Source: Microvirga arvi (lineage in GTDB: Bacteria > Pseudomonadota > Alphaproteobacteria > Rhizobiales > Beijerinckiaceae). From it: a stretch of DNA of 64,000 bases. The stretch covers positions 1-64,000 of the forward strand of contig NZ_JAFEMD010000003.1 in NCBI RefSeq assembly GCF_016892765.1, given 5' to 3'. Shown piece after piece: positions 37,245 to 46,417 of the stretch. Each line of letters opens with the position of its first letter. The first letter of the stretch is position 1. The translations under genes were made by a program, and so were the position numbers. A model generated the notes under the pieces. It was not told the origin of the DNA and did no database searches. It saw only the letters and a list, made by a program, of their open reading frames with translations.

Positions 37245-37496
37245 ATGAACCCGCAGCTGTCCCGTGATTCGTCCGTCAGCCTCCGCCAGCAAGCGGTCAG
37301 GTCAAGCTTCTGCGTAATGCCTCACGATCCGCGCCCGGCGCGAAATACCAGCTTCATCTTCGGGCACTCGGATTCGCGCTACCGTCCCCTGCTCAACCAG
37401 GAGGAGCGGGACCGGCTGCATATCTGGTCGATGATCGTCGCCCTCTCGACCTCTGCGGCAGGCACGACCCTGCTACTCACCGCCTTCCTGCGCTGA
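37245..37496 (+). CDS. Small hypothetical protein with C-terminal membrane segment
   Basis: 83 aa: polar N-terminus, a segment RYRPLLNQEERDRLHIWSM, and a hydrophobic C-terminal helix (MIVALSTSAAGTTLLLTAFL). No ribosome site is evident at 37245; a shorter form from 37317 (MPHDPRPARN) is possible. Ends one base before the convergent carrier gene. I do not recognise it and it may not be expressed. Confidence 0.4.
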   Translation: MNPQLSRDSSVSLRQQAVRSSFCVMPHDPRPARNTSFIFGHSDSRYRPLLNQEERDRLHIWSMIVALSTSAAGTTLLLTAFLR

Positions 37497-37497
37497 C

Positions 37498-39276
37498 TCA
37501 GTTCAGCGGCCAGACCAGCATGATCAGCGGGACGCCAATCACCACCACCAGGACCGACAAGGGCAGGCCGAGCCGCCAGTAATCGCCGAAGCGATAGCCT
37601 CCGGGCCCCATGACCAGGGTGTTGCACTGGTGCCCGATGGGCGTGAGGAAATCGCAGGCCGCCCCGATCGCCACCGCCATGAGGAAGGCATCCGGCCGGA
37701 AGCCGAGCTGAGTGGCGAAGCTCGCCGCGATGGGGGCCATCACGAGCACCGTCGCGGCATTGTTGAGGAACGGCGTCACCGCCATGGCAGCCACCATGAT
37801 GAGCACGAGGGCGCCTGTCGGCGGCAGCATGTTGGCGGCCGATGAGAGCCAGCCGGCGATCAAGTCCGTGCCGCCGGTCGTGCGGATCGATTCGCTCACC
37901 GGAATCAGGGCGCCGAGCATCACGATGATCGGCCACTCGATGGTCTCGTAGGCCTCGCGCAGGGTGAGCGAGCCGAACAGCACGAGCAGGATGCCGGCCC
38001 CGAAGAAGGCGATGGCGACGGGCAGGATGTTGAGGGCGACGAGCACCATGGTAACCGCCAGGATCGCGGCTGGCAGGAGGCTCCGGCGCGCGCTGCCGAG
38101 GCGGATTTCACGCGCAGCTAGGGGCAGGCAGCCGAGATCGCGTAAGGTGTCGGGCAGCCGCTTGAAATTGCCCTGGAGCACGATCACGTCACCGGTCCGC
38201 AGGGTGATGGTGCGAAGCCGCTCCTTGAATCGCTCGCCGCTGCGGCTCACCGCAATGAGATTGACGCCGAAGCGCTCATAGAGACCGATACGCTCCGCCG
38301 AGAGCCCGGCCAGGATCGAGTTCGGTCCGACGATCGCCTCGATGGCGCCGATCTCGTCCGTGGCCTCATCTGTCTCGGGCTGCCGATGCTCGCGGCTGAG
38401 CTTCAGTCCCGCCCGGACCACGGCGCTTTCGAGCGCATCCGACTCGCCCTCCAGCATCAGGACGTCGTTTTCGCGGATGGTCGCATCCGGAAGGGGGCTC
38501 GAGCTGCGGGTCTCGTTGCGGATGATGGCCGCGACCTTCACCTCGCCGTTGGCGAGCCTGTGCAGATCCGCCACCGTCTGACCAATCACGTCGGATTCCG
38601 GGGTCACCCGCGCCTCGGTGACGTAATCCTTGATGTCGAGGGCTGCATCGAGGGACGCGGCCCCTTTTCGGCCCTGCGGCAGCAGGCGATAGCCGAAGGC
38701 CAGGAAGGCCACGCCCGCGAGCGCGATGCCGATGCCCACAGGCGTGAAGTCGAACATGCCGAAGGGCTCGCCCAGCAACTCCTCCCTCACGCGCGATACG
38801 ATGATGTTGGGCGAGGTGCCCACCAGGGTCACGATGCCGCCGAGCAGGGAGCCGAAGGCCATCGGCATGAGGAAGCTGGAAGGCGGGGTGTTGGTGCGCC
38901 GGGCGATCTGGAAGGCTACCGGGATCATCATCGCCAGCGCGCCGATGTTCTTCACGAAGGCGGAGAGGACCGTCACCACGCCCACCAGCACGACGATCTG
39001 GATCTGCGTGGTACGCAGATAGGGGCCGACACGGTTGAGACCCGCCTCGAGAATCCCGGACTTCGCCACCGCGGCGCTGACCAGCAGGGCACTCGCCACG
39101 ATGATGACGATGTCGTCGCTGAAGCCTTCGAAAGCCTTGTCGGCCGGCACGACGCCGACCAGCACGGCTACCAGGAGAGAGAGGACCGCAACGAGATCGT
39201 AGCGGAAGCGACCCCAGACGAAGAGAACCATCATCCCGGTGACGATGGCGAAGGAAAGCATTTGCTGATGGGTCAT
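37498..39276 (-). CDS. SLC13/DASS-type permease with two TrkA-C (RCK_C) domains
   Basis: 592-aa membrane carrier of the divalent anion:Na+ symporter family (SAC1-like). Membrane segments lie in residues 1-200 and 395-592; between them are two cytoplasmic RCK_C domains (one with VTPESDVIGQTVADLHRLAN, another with NSILAGLSAERIGLYERFGV), the usual layout in bacterial sulfate/anion carriers. The conserved FVKNIGALAMMIPVAFQIAR and MGALIPVSESIRTTGGTDLI repeats bind the anion. Sulfate or dicarboxylate would be likely; not decided by sequence. Confidence 0.9.
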   Translation of the reverse strand: MTHQQMLSFAIVTGMMVLFVWGRFRYDLVAVLSLLVAVLVGVVPADKAFEGFSDDIVIIVASALLVSAAVAKSGILEAGLNRVGPYLRTTQIQIVVLVGVVTVLSAFVKNIGALAMMIPVAFQIARRTNTPPSSFLMPMAFGSLLGGIVTLVGTSPNIIVSRVREELLGEPFGMFDFTPVGIGIALAGVAFLAFGYRLLPQGRKGAASLDAALDIKDYVTEARVTPESDVIGQTVADLHRLANGEVKVAAIIRNETRSSSPLPDATIRENDVLMLEGESDALESAVVRAGLKLSREHRQPETDEATDEIGAIEAIVGPNSILAGLSAERIGLYERFGVNLIAVSRSGERFKERLRTITLRTGDVIVLQGNFKRLPDTLRDLGCLPLAAREIRLGSARRSLLPAAILAVTMVLVALNILPVAIAFFGAGILLVLFGSLTLREAYETIEWPIIVMLGALIPVSESIRTTGGTDLIAGWLSSAANMLPPTGALVLIMVAAMAVTPFLNNAATVLVMAPIAASFATQLGFRPDAFLMAVAIGAACDFLTPIGHQCNTLVMGPGGYRFGDYWRLGLPLSVLVVVIGVPLIMLVWPLN

Positions 39277-39336
39277 AAGGGGCGCAAGCGAGAGGAACCG
39301 GAGTCCTAACGCGTCACGCTCCTGTTAGTGCCCAGA

Positions 39337-39801
39337 TTACTGCCCGAGGACGAGCGCCCAGTAGCGACCGTAGCGGTTGTTGGCGTCCGCGCGCGCAAGC
39401 CCGATCTTGCGGGCCTGGGGCATCAGGAGGTTGCTGTTGTGGCCGGGCGAGGCCTTCCAGCGGCTGATGGCGCCATCGACGGAATCCGAGCCGGCCGAGA
39501 GGTTCTCGGCCGAGTAGCCGATGACGCCGTACTCATTCATGCGGCTGACAAAGCTGCCATGGCTGAGACGGCCAGCGGCCGCCACGGCACGGGCCTGATG
39601 CTCCGCCGCCTTGTTGAGGGAGGAATCCACCGTCACCGGGCTCAAGCCCTGCGACACGCGATAGGCCGAGATCAACCGCGCGGCGGCCGCCGCATCGGTC
39701 GTCGAGCTCGCCAGGACGGCATCCTTGGGGGATAAGGCCGAATCACCCGCGCAGCCGGCCAGCCCCAGCGCGATCAGGGCCGAGATGAAAAGTGCACGCA
39801 T
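39337..39801 (-). CDS. CAP (SCP/PR1) domain lipoprotein
   Basis: 154 aa. Signal MRALFISALIALGLAGC with lipobox LAGC gives a lipid-anchored protein. The CAP domain includes LNKAAEHQARAVAAAGRLSH, ENLSAGSDSVDGAISRWKAS, PGHNSNLLMPQARKIGLARA and RYWALVLGQ at the C-terminus. The His and Glu residues typical of the CAP cavity are visible (the H in RLSHGSF, the E in AENLSAG). Secreted bacterial CAP proteins have mostly unknown roles. A start at 39828 would add nine residues. Confidence 0.9.
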   Translation of the reverse strand: MRALFISALIALGLAGCAGDSALSPKDAVLASSTTDAAAAARLISAYRVSQGLSPVTVDSSLNKAAEHQARAVAAAGRLSHGSFVSRMNEYGVIGYSAENLSAGSDSVDGAISRWKASPGHNSNLLMPQARKIGLARADANNRYGRYWALVLGQ

Positions 39802-39954
39802 CGCATTCCCCTTTCGGGCGGCGTTCAAGCGCCGCTCCTCTTGAAAAAAGAGCCTGTGGCGTTCATGTGCTTCGAGCCATGAACCCGATGCCGCTGCATG
39901 CCATGTTGCTGCCCGAGGGTCCAGATTCCCCGCCCTCCCGCGTCAGCTGACCGC

Positions 39955-41226
39955 ATGCCCCCGAGCCCCTCCGCCCACGAAGTCGCCATTATCGGCGGCG
40001 GCCCTGCCGGTCTGATTGCGGCGGAGATGCTGGCGCGCGCGGGCGCTGCGGTCACCGTCTACGACCGGATGCCGTCGGTGGGCCGCAAGCTGCTCATGGC
40101 GGGACGGGGCGGGTTGAACCTGACCCATTCGGAAGAGCTCGAGCGGTTCATGGCCCGCTACGCCGAGGCCCGGCCGCAGCTTGAGCCCCTGATCGAAGCC
40201 TTTTCCCCCGCGGACCTTCGCGCCTGGTGCGAGGGATTGGGGCAGGAGACCTTCGTGGGCTCGAGCGGACGCGTCTTCCCGAAAGCCTTCAAGGCCTCGC
40301 CGCTGCTGCGCGCCTGGCTTGCGCGGCTGGAAGAGCGCGGCGTCCGCCTCAGTCTGCGTCACCGCTGGCAGGGCTGGGACGAGGAGGGCCGCCTGGTCTT
40401 CACCGATGCCACCGGCCAGCCCGTCAGCGTCACGCCGGCCGCCACGATCCTGGCGCTGGGCGGGGCCAGCTGGCCCCGGCTCGGCTCCGACGGGGGCTGG
40501 GTGGAGATCCTGTCCCGGCGCGGCATCGCCATCTCCCCCCTGCGCCCGGCCAATATGGGCTTCACCTGCGCCTGGTCCGAGATCATGCGCAGCCGGTTCG
40601 CGGGCGAGCCCCTGAAGCGGATCGCCCTCACCTTAAAAGGCGCCACTGTGAAGGGCGAGGCGGTCGTCACGGCGGATGGGATCGAGGGCGGCGCGGTCTA
40701 TGCCCTCTCGGCGAAGCTGCGGAATGCCATCGAGCAAGAGGGCGGCGCCCTCCTCCGAATCGACCTCAGGCCCGATCTCTCCCTTGAATCCCTGCAGGGG
40801 AGGCTCGGAGCGCCGCGAAAAGGACAATCCGCCTCCAATTTCCTACGCAAGAGCGCGGGCTTGAGCCCCGTGGCCATCGCCTTGCTGCGGGAGGCCTCCC
40901 CCGCCCTGCCCGCGGAGCCCGAGGCCCTCGCCCGCCTGATCAAGGCTCTGCCCCTGATGCTGACGGGCACGAAATCCCTCGACCGGGCCATTTCCAGCGC
41001 TGGCGGCGTGCCGTTTGCGGAAGTCGACGGGCACCTGATGCTGCGCCGGATGCCCGGAATCTTCGTGGCGGGCGAGATGCTGGATTGGGAGGCTCCCACC
41101 GGCGGCTACCTGCTCCAGGCCACCTTTGCCACGGGCCTCGCCGCCGCCAAGGGGGTGCTGGACTTCCTGCAGATTCCCGATGCCGCATTGACGGAAGGCC
41201 TCTCCTCGGCCACACGGCAGACGTGA
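39955..41226 (+). CDS. HI0933/BaiN-like NAD(P)/FAD-dependent oxidoreductase (TIGR03862-type)
   Basis: 423-aa flavoprotein. N-terminal FAD site VAIIGGGPAGLIAAEMLARAG, then VGRKLLMAGRGGLNLTHSEE, and C-terminal GGVPFAEVDGHLMLRRMPGIF with GEMLDWEAPTGGYLLQATFA closing the FAD domain. The physiological substrate of this family is uncertain. Start at 39955 puts the FAD strand near residue 8; an upstream ATG at 39898 lies in non-family sequence. Its stop overlaps the recQ start as GTGA. Confidence 0.88.
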   Translation: MPPSPSAHEVAIIGGGPAGLIAAEMLARAGAAVTVYDRMPSVGRKLLMAGRGGLNLTHSEELERFMARYAEARPQLEPLIEAFSPADLRAWCEGLGQETFVGSSGRVFPKAFKASPLLRAWLARLEERGVRLSLRHRWQGWDEEGRLVFTDATGQPVSVTPAATILALGGASWPRLGSDGGWVEILSRRGIAISPLRPANMGFTCAWSEIMRSRFAGEPLKRIALTLKGATVKGEAVVTADGIEGGAVYALSAKLRNAIEQEGGALLRIDLRPDLSLESLQGRLGAPRKGQSASNFLRKSAGLSPVAIALLREASPALPAEPEALARLIKALPLMLTGTKSLDRAISSAGGVPFAEVDGHLMLRRMPGIFVAGEMLDWEAPTGGYLLQATFATGLAAAKGVLDFLQIPDAALTEGLSSATRQT

Positions 41227-43025
41227 TCGACCCCGCCAAGATTCTCCACGACGTATTCGGCTTCCCCTCCTTCCGCGAAGGACAGGAGGAGATCGTGCGC
41301 GCGGTGCTGGCCGGCGAGGATGTTCTGGCCGTCATGCCCACGGGCGCGGGCAAGTCCCTCTGCTTCCAGCTGCCCACATTGGCGCGAGAAGGGCTGACCC
41401 TCGTGGTCTCGCCGCTCATCGCGCTCATGCGCGACCAGGTGGCCGCTCTTCGCCACTTCGGCATCGAGGCCGGAAGCCTCAACTCCGCCAACGACCCTGA
41501 GGAGAACCGCCGCGTGGTCGATGCGGTGCGCGATCGCCGCATGCGCATCCTCTACGCCTCGCCGGAGCGCCTCGCCAATACCGGCACCACCGAGTGGCTC
41601 GGCCGCGCGGGCGTGAACCTGCTCGCCATCGACGAGGCGCATTGCGTCTCGCAATGGGGCCATGATTTCCGGCCCGAATACGCCATGCTCGGCGAGGTGC
41701 GCCAGCGCCTCGGCAATGTGCAGACCATCGCGCTCACCGCCACCGCCGATGTGGCGACGCGCAGCGACATCATGCACCGGCTGTTCGAGCAGGAGCCGCG
41801 CCTCTTCATCCACGGCTTCGACCGGCCGAACCTGCGGCTTGCCATGCAGGCGAAGGAAAACTCCAAGCGCCAGCTCTTCTCCTTCCTCGACAAGCACCGG
41901 CACGAGAGCGGTATCGTCTACTGCTCGTCACGCGATGCGACTGAGAGGCTGGCGGATTCCTTGAGCCAAGCGGGCTATCGGGCGCTGCCCTACCACGCAG
42001 GCATGCATCAGCAGGACCGCTCCAAGAACCAGGACATCTTCCTGCAGGAGGACGGCGTGGTGATGGTGGCCACCGTCGCCTTCGGCATGGGCATCGACAA
42101 GCCGGACGTGCGCTTCGTGGCGCACGCGGCCCTGCCGAAATCCATCGAAGCCTATTACCAGGAGATCGGCCGCGCGGGCCGTGACGGCGCGCCCGCCGAC
42201 ACGCTCACACTCTACGGTCTCGACGACATGCGCCTGCGCCGCCTGCAGATTGAGGAGAGCGATGCCGCCGACGAGCAGAAGCGCGTCGAGCGTCAGCGCC
42301 TCAATGCGCTCGTCGCCCTGTGCGAAGCCCCGCGCTGCCGGCGCCAGACCCTGCTCGCCTATTTCGGCGAAACCACCGAGCCTTGCGGCAACTGCGATTT
42401 GTGCATCGACGGCGTCATGTCTTTCGACGGCACCATCGAAGCGCAAAAGATTCTTTCCGCCATCGTGCGCACGGGCGAGCGCTTCGGCACGGAGCATCTC
42501 ATCAGCATTCTCGTGGGCGAGGACACGGATTCCATTCGCCGCTTCGGCCACAACAAGCTGAAAACCTTCGGGGTCGGCAATGACCGCTCGAAGCAGGAAT
42601 GGCGCTCGCTGCTGCGCCAGATTTATGCGGCAGGCCTGATCGGCCTGGAGCTGGCGGAATACGGTCGCTGGACCCTCACCGACAGGGGCGTCGCCGTGCT
42701 CAAAGGCCAGGAGCGGATCGAGCTGCGCTCCGACGTGCTCATGAAGCCGGCCGAGCGGCGGCGCCGGCGCGGACGGATGGAAGCAGAGTCGGTCGTGCCG
42801 TCCGACGATCCTCTGCTCCTCGACCTCAAGGCCTTGCGCACGCGCCTTGCCAAGGAAGAGGGTGTACCGGCCTACGTGATTTTTTCGGACCGCAGCCTCA
42901 TCGACATGGCCGTCAAGCGGCCGGTTACCGTGCGCGCCTTCGGCGAGATCCATGGCGTGGGCCAGGCCAAGCTCGACCGTTATGCGGATGCGTTTCTTGA
43001 GGTGGTGAAGGCACACGCGGCGTAA
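41223..43025 (+). CDS. recQ: ATP-dependent DNA helicase RecQ
   Basis: 600-aa 3'-5' superfamily 2 helicase for recombination and fork repair. Walker A MPTGAGKSLCFQLP near residue 39, DEAH box with CVSQWGHDF near 138, helicase motif VI QEIGRAGRDGAPAD near 320, zinc-binding cysteines in APRCRRQ and EPCGNCDLC (about 366-393), winged helix, and a C-terminal HRDC domain (about 525-600, ending GEIHGVGQAKLDRYADAFL). It starts with GTG overlapping the preceding stop, suggesting translational coupling. Confidence 0.95.
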   Translation: MIDPAKILHDVFGFPSFREGQEEIVRAVLAGEDVLAVMPTGAGKSLCFQLPTLAREGLTLVVSPLIALMRDQVAALRHFGIEAGSLNSANDPEENRRVVDAVRDRRMRILYASPERLANTGTTEWLGRAGVNLLAIDEAHCVSQWGHDFRPEYAMLGEVRQRLGNVQTIALTATADVATRSDIMHRLFEQEPRLFIHGFDRPNLRLAMQAKENSKRQLFSFLDKHRHESGIVYCSSRDATERLADSLSQAGYRALPYHAGMHQQDRSKNQDIFLQEDGVVMVATVAFGMGIDKPDVRFVAHAALPKSIEAYYQEIGRAGRDGAPADTLTLYGLDDMRLRRLQIEESDAADEQKRVERQRLNALVALCEAPRCRRQTLLAYFGETTEPCGNCDLCIDGVMSFDGTIEAQKILSAIVRTGERFGTEHLISILVGEDTDSIRRFGHNKLKTFGVGNDRSKQEWRSLLRQIYAAGLIGLELAEYGRWTLTDRGVAVLKGQERIELRSDVLMKPAERRRRRGRMEAESVVPSDDPLLLDLKALRTRLAKEEGVPAYVIFSDRSLIDMAVKRPVTVRAFGEIHGVGQAKLDRYADAFLEVVKAHAA

Positions 43026-43042
43026 GAGCAGGCATATGCCCT

Positions 43043-43140
43043 GATCCCAGACGCCGCAGGCGATCCGGGATCAGGTACAGGATGAAGCACAATTCTCGTC
43101 CAACGATCCCGGGTTCTGCTCCGCAGCCCCGGGATGACGT
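43043..43140. repeat. REP palindromes after recQ
   Basis: GATCCCAGACGCC...GGCGATCCGGGATC (43043-43078) and GATCCCGGGTTCTGC...GCAGCCCCGGGATGAC (43107-43139). Same family as at 9112 and 21659. Confidence 0.85.
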
Positions 43141-43147
43141 GAGAAGG

Positions 43148-44260
43148 TCACACCTCCACCCACCGCCCCTCATGCGCGCTGCGCGCAATCGCATCCACCG
43201 TGCGCTCGATGCGGATGCCATCTTCGAAGTCGATTAGATGTGCATGCTCCCCGCTGATGCAGCGGATCAGCTCGCGGCACTCAATAATCTTCAGGTCGTT
43301 GAAGCCGAGCCCATGACCCGGGGCCGGAATGAACTTGTCATAGGGCGGATGTTGCGGGCCGGTGAGGATGGTGCGGAAGCCTTGGGTCTCCTTGGGGCCG
43401 TCAATCGCGTAGAGCTGCACCTCGTTCATGCGCTCCTGATCATAGACGATGGTGCCTTTCGCGCCGAAGAGCTGCACGGCAATGCGCCCCTTGCGACCCC
43501 AGGCGGACCGGTTGAGGGCGATTGCGCCGGAGGCGCCGTTCTCCAGCTCGATCAGGGTGGTGGCGATATCGTAGGTCTCGACCGCGCGGCGCCCGCCGCC
43601 GGGCACCGGGCGATCCGCATAAGGCTTCGCCATGTGACCGCAGACGCGGCGCACGCCGCCGAACAGAACCCGGATCAGGCTCAAGGCATGGACGCCGAAA
43701 TCGTCGAGCGCGCCGTGGCCCGAACTCGCCTCGCTCTTCCAATAGAAGAGCGCCTCCGGGTCGGCCATGAAATCCTCATCCATCTCGAGGCGCACATGGT
43801 TGACTTCGCCGATCTCGCCTTCGTCAAGAAGCCGCCGGATCAGGCGGATGATCGGGTTCTGGATGTAGTTGTAGCCGAGCGCCGCCACCTTGCCCGAGGC
43901 GCGGGCGGCGGCAAGCATGCGCTCGGCATCCTCCAGCTTCGTCGCCATGGGCTTCTCGCACCACACATGCTTGCCCGCTTCCAGCGCTGCAATCGCCATC
44001 TCGGGATGGAAGGCATTCGGCGTCGTGATCGACACCACATTGACGGCCGGGTCGGTGACGAGGGAACGCCAGTCGCCGGTGGCGCGCGCGAAGCCGAGCT
44101 CCTGCGCTTTTCGCTCGGCCAAATCCTGCGAGTGCTCAGCCAACACCGCAAGGCGCGGCCGTGCCACATCCCCGAATACGGCCGCGACGGCATTCCAGGC
44201 CAGCGCATGGCACTTGCCCATATAGCCGGTGCCGATGAGACCAATGCCCAGTGCGGTCAT
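43148..44260 (-). CDS. Gfo/Idh/MocA family oxidoreductase, inositol-locus associated
   Basis: 370-aa NAD(P)-dependent sugar or polyol dehydrogenase. Rossmann motif IGLIGTGYMGKCHALAW at the N-terminus, the catalytic EKPMATKLEDAERML near residue 95, and a C-terminal alpha/beta domain with DDFGVHALSLIRVLFGG. It lies downstream of the sugar ABC transporter on the same strand, with a mosaic repeat between. It is distinct from the IolG at 48755 and may act on another inositol isomer or derivative, such as scyllo-inositol; this is inferred from location. Confidence 0.87.
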   Translation of the reverse strand: MTALGIGLIGTGYMGKCHALAWNAVAAVFGDVARPRLAVLAEHSQDLAERKAQELGFARATGDWRSLVTDPAVNVVSITTPNAFHPEMAIAALEAGKHVWCEKPMATKLEDAERMLAAARASGKVAALGYNYIQNPIIRLIRRLLDEGEIGEVNHVRLEMDEDFMADPEALFYWKSEASSGHGALDDFGVHALSLIRVLFGGVRRVCGHMAKPYADRPVPGGGRRAVETYDIATTLIELENGASGAIALNRSAWGRKGRIAVQLFGAKGTIVYDQERMNEVQLYAIDGPKETQGFRTILTGPQHPPYDKFIPAPGHGLGFNDLKIIECRELIRCISGEHAHLIDFEDGIRIERTVDAIARSAHEGRWVEV

Positions 44261-44295
44261 ATCTCGTGCTCCTAATCCGATGAGCGATTCTCAGC

Positions 44296-44398
44296 CCTCA
44301 TCCTGAGGAGCAGACGCAGTCTGCGTCTCGAAGGAGGATCCAGAGTGCACGGGAACCTCCTTCGAGACGGTCGCTACGCGACCTCCTCAGGATAAGGG
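44296..44398. repeat. Mosaic multi-hairpin repeat, copy 3
   Basis: Outer arms CCTCATCCTGAGGAG and CTCCTCAGGATAAGG. Left arm hairpin GCAGACGCAGTCTGC, central arms GTCTCGAAGGAGG and CCTCCTTCGAGAC, right arm hairpin GGTCGCTACGCGACC. The left arm here resembles the right arm of copies 1 and 2, so arms have been exchanged or inverted. Confidence 0.9.
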
Positions 44399-44417
44399 CA
44401 GTGAGAATCAAGTTTTT

Positions 44418-45203
44418 TTAGACCATCCCACCCAGCTCTTCCGATACAGCCTGCAATTCCTTGCCGCCGGCCATCAGATTCTGCAGCTCCTCAATCTGGA
44501 TCTCAGTCTTGCTGTAGGTCCCCAGCGTCTTGCCGCGATTGAGCACCGTGAAGCGGTCACCGACCGCATAGGCATGGCGCACGTTGTGGGTGATGAAGAT
44601 CACGCCAAGGCCCTTCTGACGCACCTGATGGATGTATTTCAGCACCATGGAGGTCTGCGCCACGCCGAGCGCCGAGGTGGGCTCGTCGAGGATCAGCACC
44701 TTGGCGCCGAAATAGACCGCGCGGGCAATCGCCACGCATTGCCGCTCGCCGCCGGAGAGCGTGCCGACCGCCTGATGCGGATCGCGCACGTCGATACCGA
44801 TCCTGTGCATCTCCTCGCGCGTGACCTCGTCGCAGCGCTCGAAGTCGACGCGCCGGAAAGGCCAGACGCCCTTCACCGGCTCGCGCCCCATGAAGAAGTT
44901 GCGCGTGACCGACATGAGCGGGATCATGGCGAGATCCTGGTACACCGTCGCGATGCCGGCATCGAGCGCATCGCGCGGGCTGGAGAAACTGACCGGCCGT
45001 CCCTCGACCAGGAAATCGCCCGAGGTGGGACGATGGACGCCGGCCAACGTCTTGATCAGCGTCGACTTGCCGGCGCCATTGTCGCCAAGCAGACACATGA
45101 CCTCGCCGCGATTGACGGTGAGCGACACGCCCGAGAGCGCGATCACGGAACCGAAATGCTTGACGAGGTTGCGGATCTCGATGAGCGGAACATTTTTGTC
45201 CAT
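44418..45203 (-). CDS. Sugar ABC transporter ATP-binding protein (FrcA-like, single domain)
   Basis: 261-aa ATPase. Walker [10 protein letters not shown] near residue 40, signature [15 protein letters not shown] near 149, Walker [13 protein letters not shown] near 170. Unlike most CUT2-family ATPases it has one nucleotide-binding domain instead of two, as in FrcA of rhizobia. The ATG overlaps the permease stop (ATGA); the open frame continues upstream only inside the permease gene. It energises uptake of inositol or a related sugar, inferred from the iol neighbours. Confidence 0.92.
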   Translation of the reverse strand: MDKNVPLIEIRNLVKHFGSVIALSGVSLTVNRGEVMCLLGDNGAGKSTLIKTLAGVHRPTSGDFLVEGRPVSFSSPRDALDAGIATVYQDLAMIPLMSVTRNFFMGREPVKGVWPFRRVDFERCDEVTREEMHRIGIDVRDPHQAVGTLSGGERQCVAIARAVYFGAKVLILDEPTSALGVAQTSMVLKYIHQVRQKGLGVIFITHNVRHAYAVGDRFTVLNRGKTLGTYSKTEIQIEELQNLMAGGKELQAVSEELGGMV

Positions 45204-46345
45204 CAGCGCTCTCCCGTCACCTTGCGGCGGATGAAGTTGTTGAACAGCACCGCGAGCAGCAGCATGGCGCCGAGGAAGACCTGGAACCAGTCGGAATCGA
45301 AGCGGGTGTAGGTGAGGCCGATGGAGACCATGCCGAAGATGATCGCGCCGAAGAACGCGCCGATGGCCGAGCCGTAGCCGCCGGTGAGCAGGCAGCCGCC
45401 GATCACCGCCGCAATGATGGCCTCGAACTCCTTCTGGAAGCCGCGCCGCGCGTCGGTCGAGCCGGCATCGAGCACCGTGAGGATCGCCACCAGCGCCGCC
45501 GCACAGGCGGTCAGCATGAAGAGCCCGGTCTTCACCCGGTCCACCGGCACGCCGGAATTGCGCGCCGCATTGGGATCGCCCCCTGCCGCGAAGATCCAGT
45601 TGCCGACGCGCGTGCGCAGGAGGATCCATGTCGCCAGAAGAGCAAACCCGATGAACCAGACGATCGAGACCGGCATGCCCGTCACCGTCGGCGTTCCGTT
45701 CGGGAATTTGGCAATGACGTCATGGGCCGCCAGCCACGAGAAGACGCCCTCGAAGGCAACGCCGGAGAAGAGTTCGCGGATCAGCCCCTCTCCGGCCTGA
45801 TCGCCGATGCCGCGCATCTGGGTCGAGCCGCCGGTGGCCCATTTCAGACCGACGAGCGAAAGGCCGCGCAGGATGAACAGGAAGGCGAGCGTGACGATGA
45901 AGGAGGGCAGCCTCGTGCGGATCACCATCTGCCCGTTCAAGCCGCCGAGCACGGCCGCCACAATGAGCGTTGCGGCGATGGCGAGCAGCAACGGCCAGCC
46001 GCTCAGCGTAATGAAGGCGCCGAAAACGAGACCGGTGAAGGCCACCATCGATCCGATGGAGAGATCGAACTCACCGCCGATCATCAGCAAGGCCGCTGCA
46101 ATGGCGAGGATGCCGAGCTGTGCCGCAGGAGAGAGGATGTTCATGATACCGGCCAGCGTGAACATCGACGCATCGGCGGTGGAAAAGAAGAAGATGGCCA
46201 CGAGGATCAAGCCGGCGAGGGCGCCAAGTTCTGGACGCCGCATGATCTTCGTAACGAGGGAGACCTCCCGCAGCCGCTCATCCTGGATCTTCTTGACGGT
46301 CGGAGCCGGAGACAGATCTGCGGTCGGCTGAGTGGTGTTCACCAT
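45203..46345 (-). CDS. Sugar ABC transporter permease (FrcC-like)
   Basis: 380-aa inner-membrane permease of the CUT2 family. Long cytoplasmic N-terminus (about 50 residues), then some ten membrane segments; conserved [20 protein letters not shown] near 110 and [20 protein letters not shown] with [20 protein letters not shown] near 310. Start at 46345 follows GGGGAGG; an ATG at 46369 would add eight residues. A strong hairpin separates it from the binding-protein gene, which probably lowers permease expression relative to the binding protein. Confidence 0.92.
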   Translation of the reverse strand: MVNTTQPTADLSPAPTVKKIQDERLREVSLVTKIMRRPELGALAGLILVAIFFFSTADASMFTLAGIMNILSPAAQLGILAIAAALLMIGGEFDLSIGSMVAFTGLVFGAFITLSGWPLLLAIAATLIVAAVLGGLNGQMVIRTRLPSFIVTLAFLFILRGLSLVGLKWATGGSTQMRGIGDQAGEGLIRELFSGVAFEGVFSWLAAHDVIAKFPNGTPTVTGMPVSIVWFIGFALLATWILLRTRVGNWIFAAGGDPNAARNSGVPVDRVKTGLFMLTACAAALVAILTVLDAGSTDARRGFQKEFEAIIAAVIGGCLLTGGYGSAIGAFFGAIIFGMVSIGLTYTRFDSDWFQVFLGAMLLLAVLFNNFIRRKVTGER

Positions 46346-46378
46346 GAGCGCCTCCCCGAATGTATGCATGGAAATGAG

Positions 46379-46407
46379 AAGCCCGCGGACATATGGACCG
46401 CGGGCTT
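46379..46407 (-). promoter_or_regulatory. Intercistronic hairpin between binding-protein and permease genes
   Basis: AAGCCCGCGG (46379-46388) pairs with CCGCGGGCTT (46398-46407), a perfect 10-bp stem. No T-run follows on the minus strand, so it looks like an mRNA-stabilising or attenuating hairpin instead of a full terminator. Confidence 0.75.
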
Positions 46408-46417
46408 TGAGTGTTGG

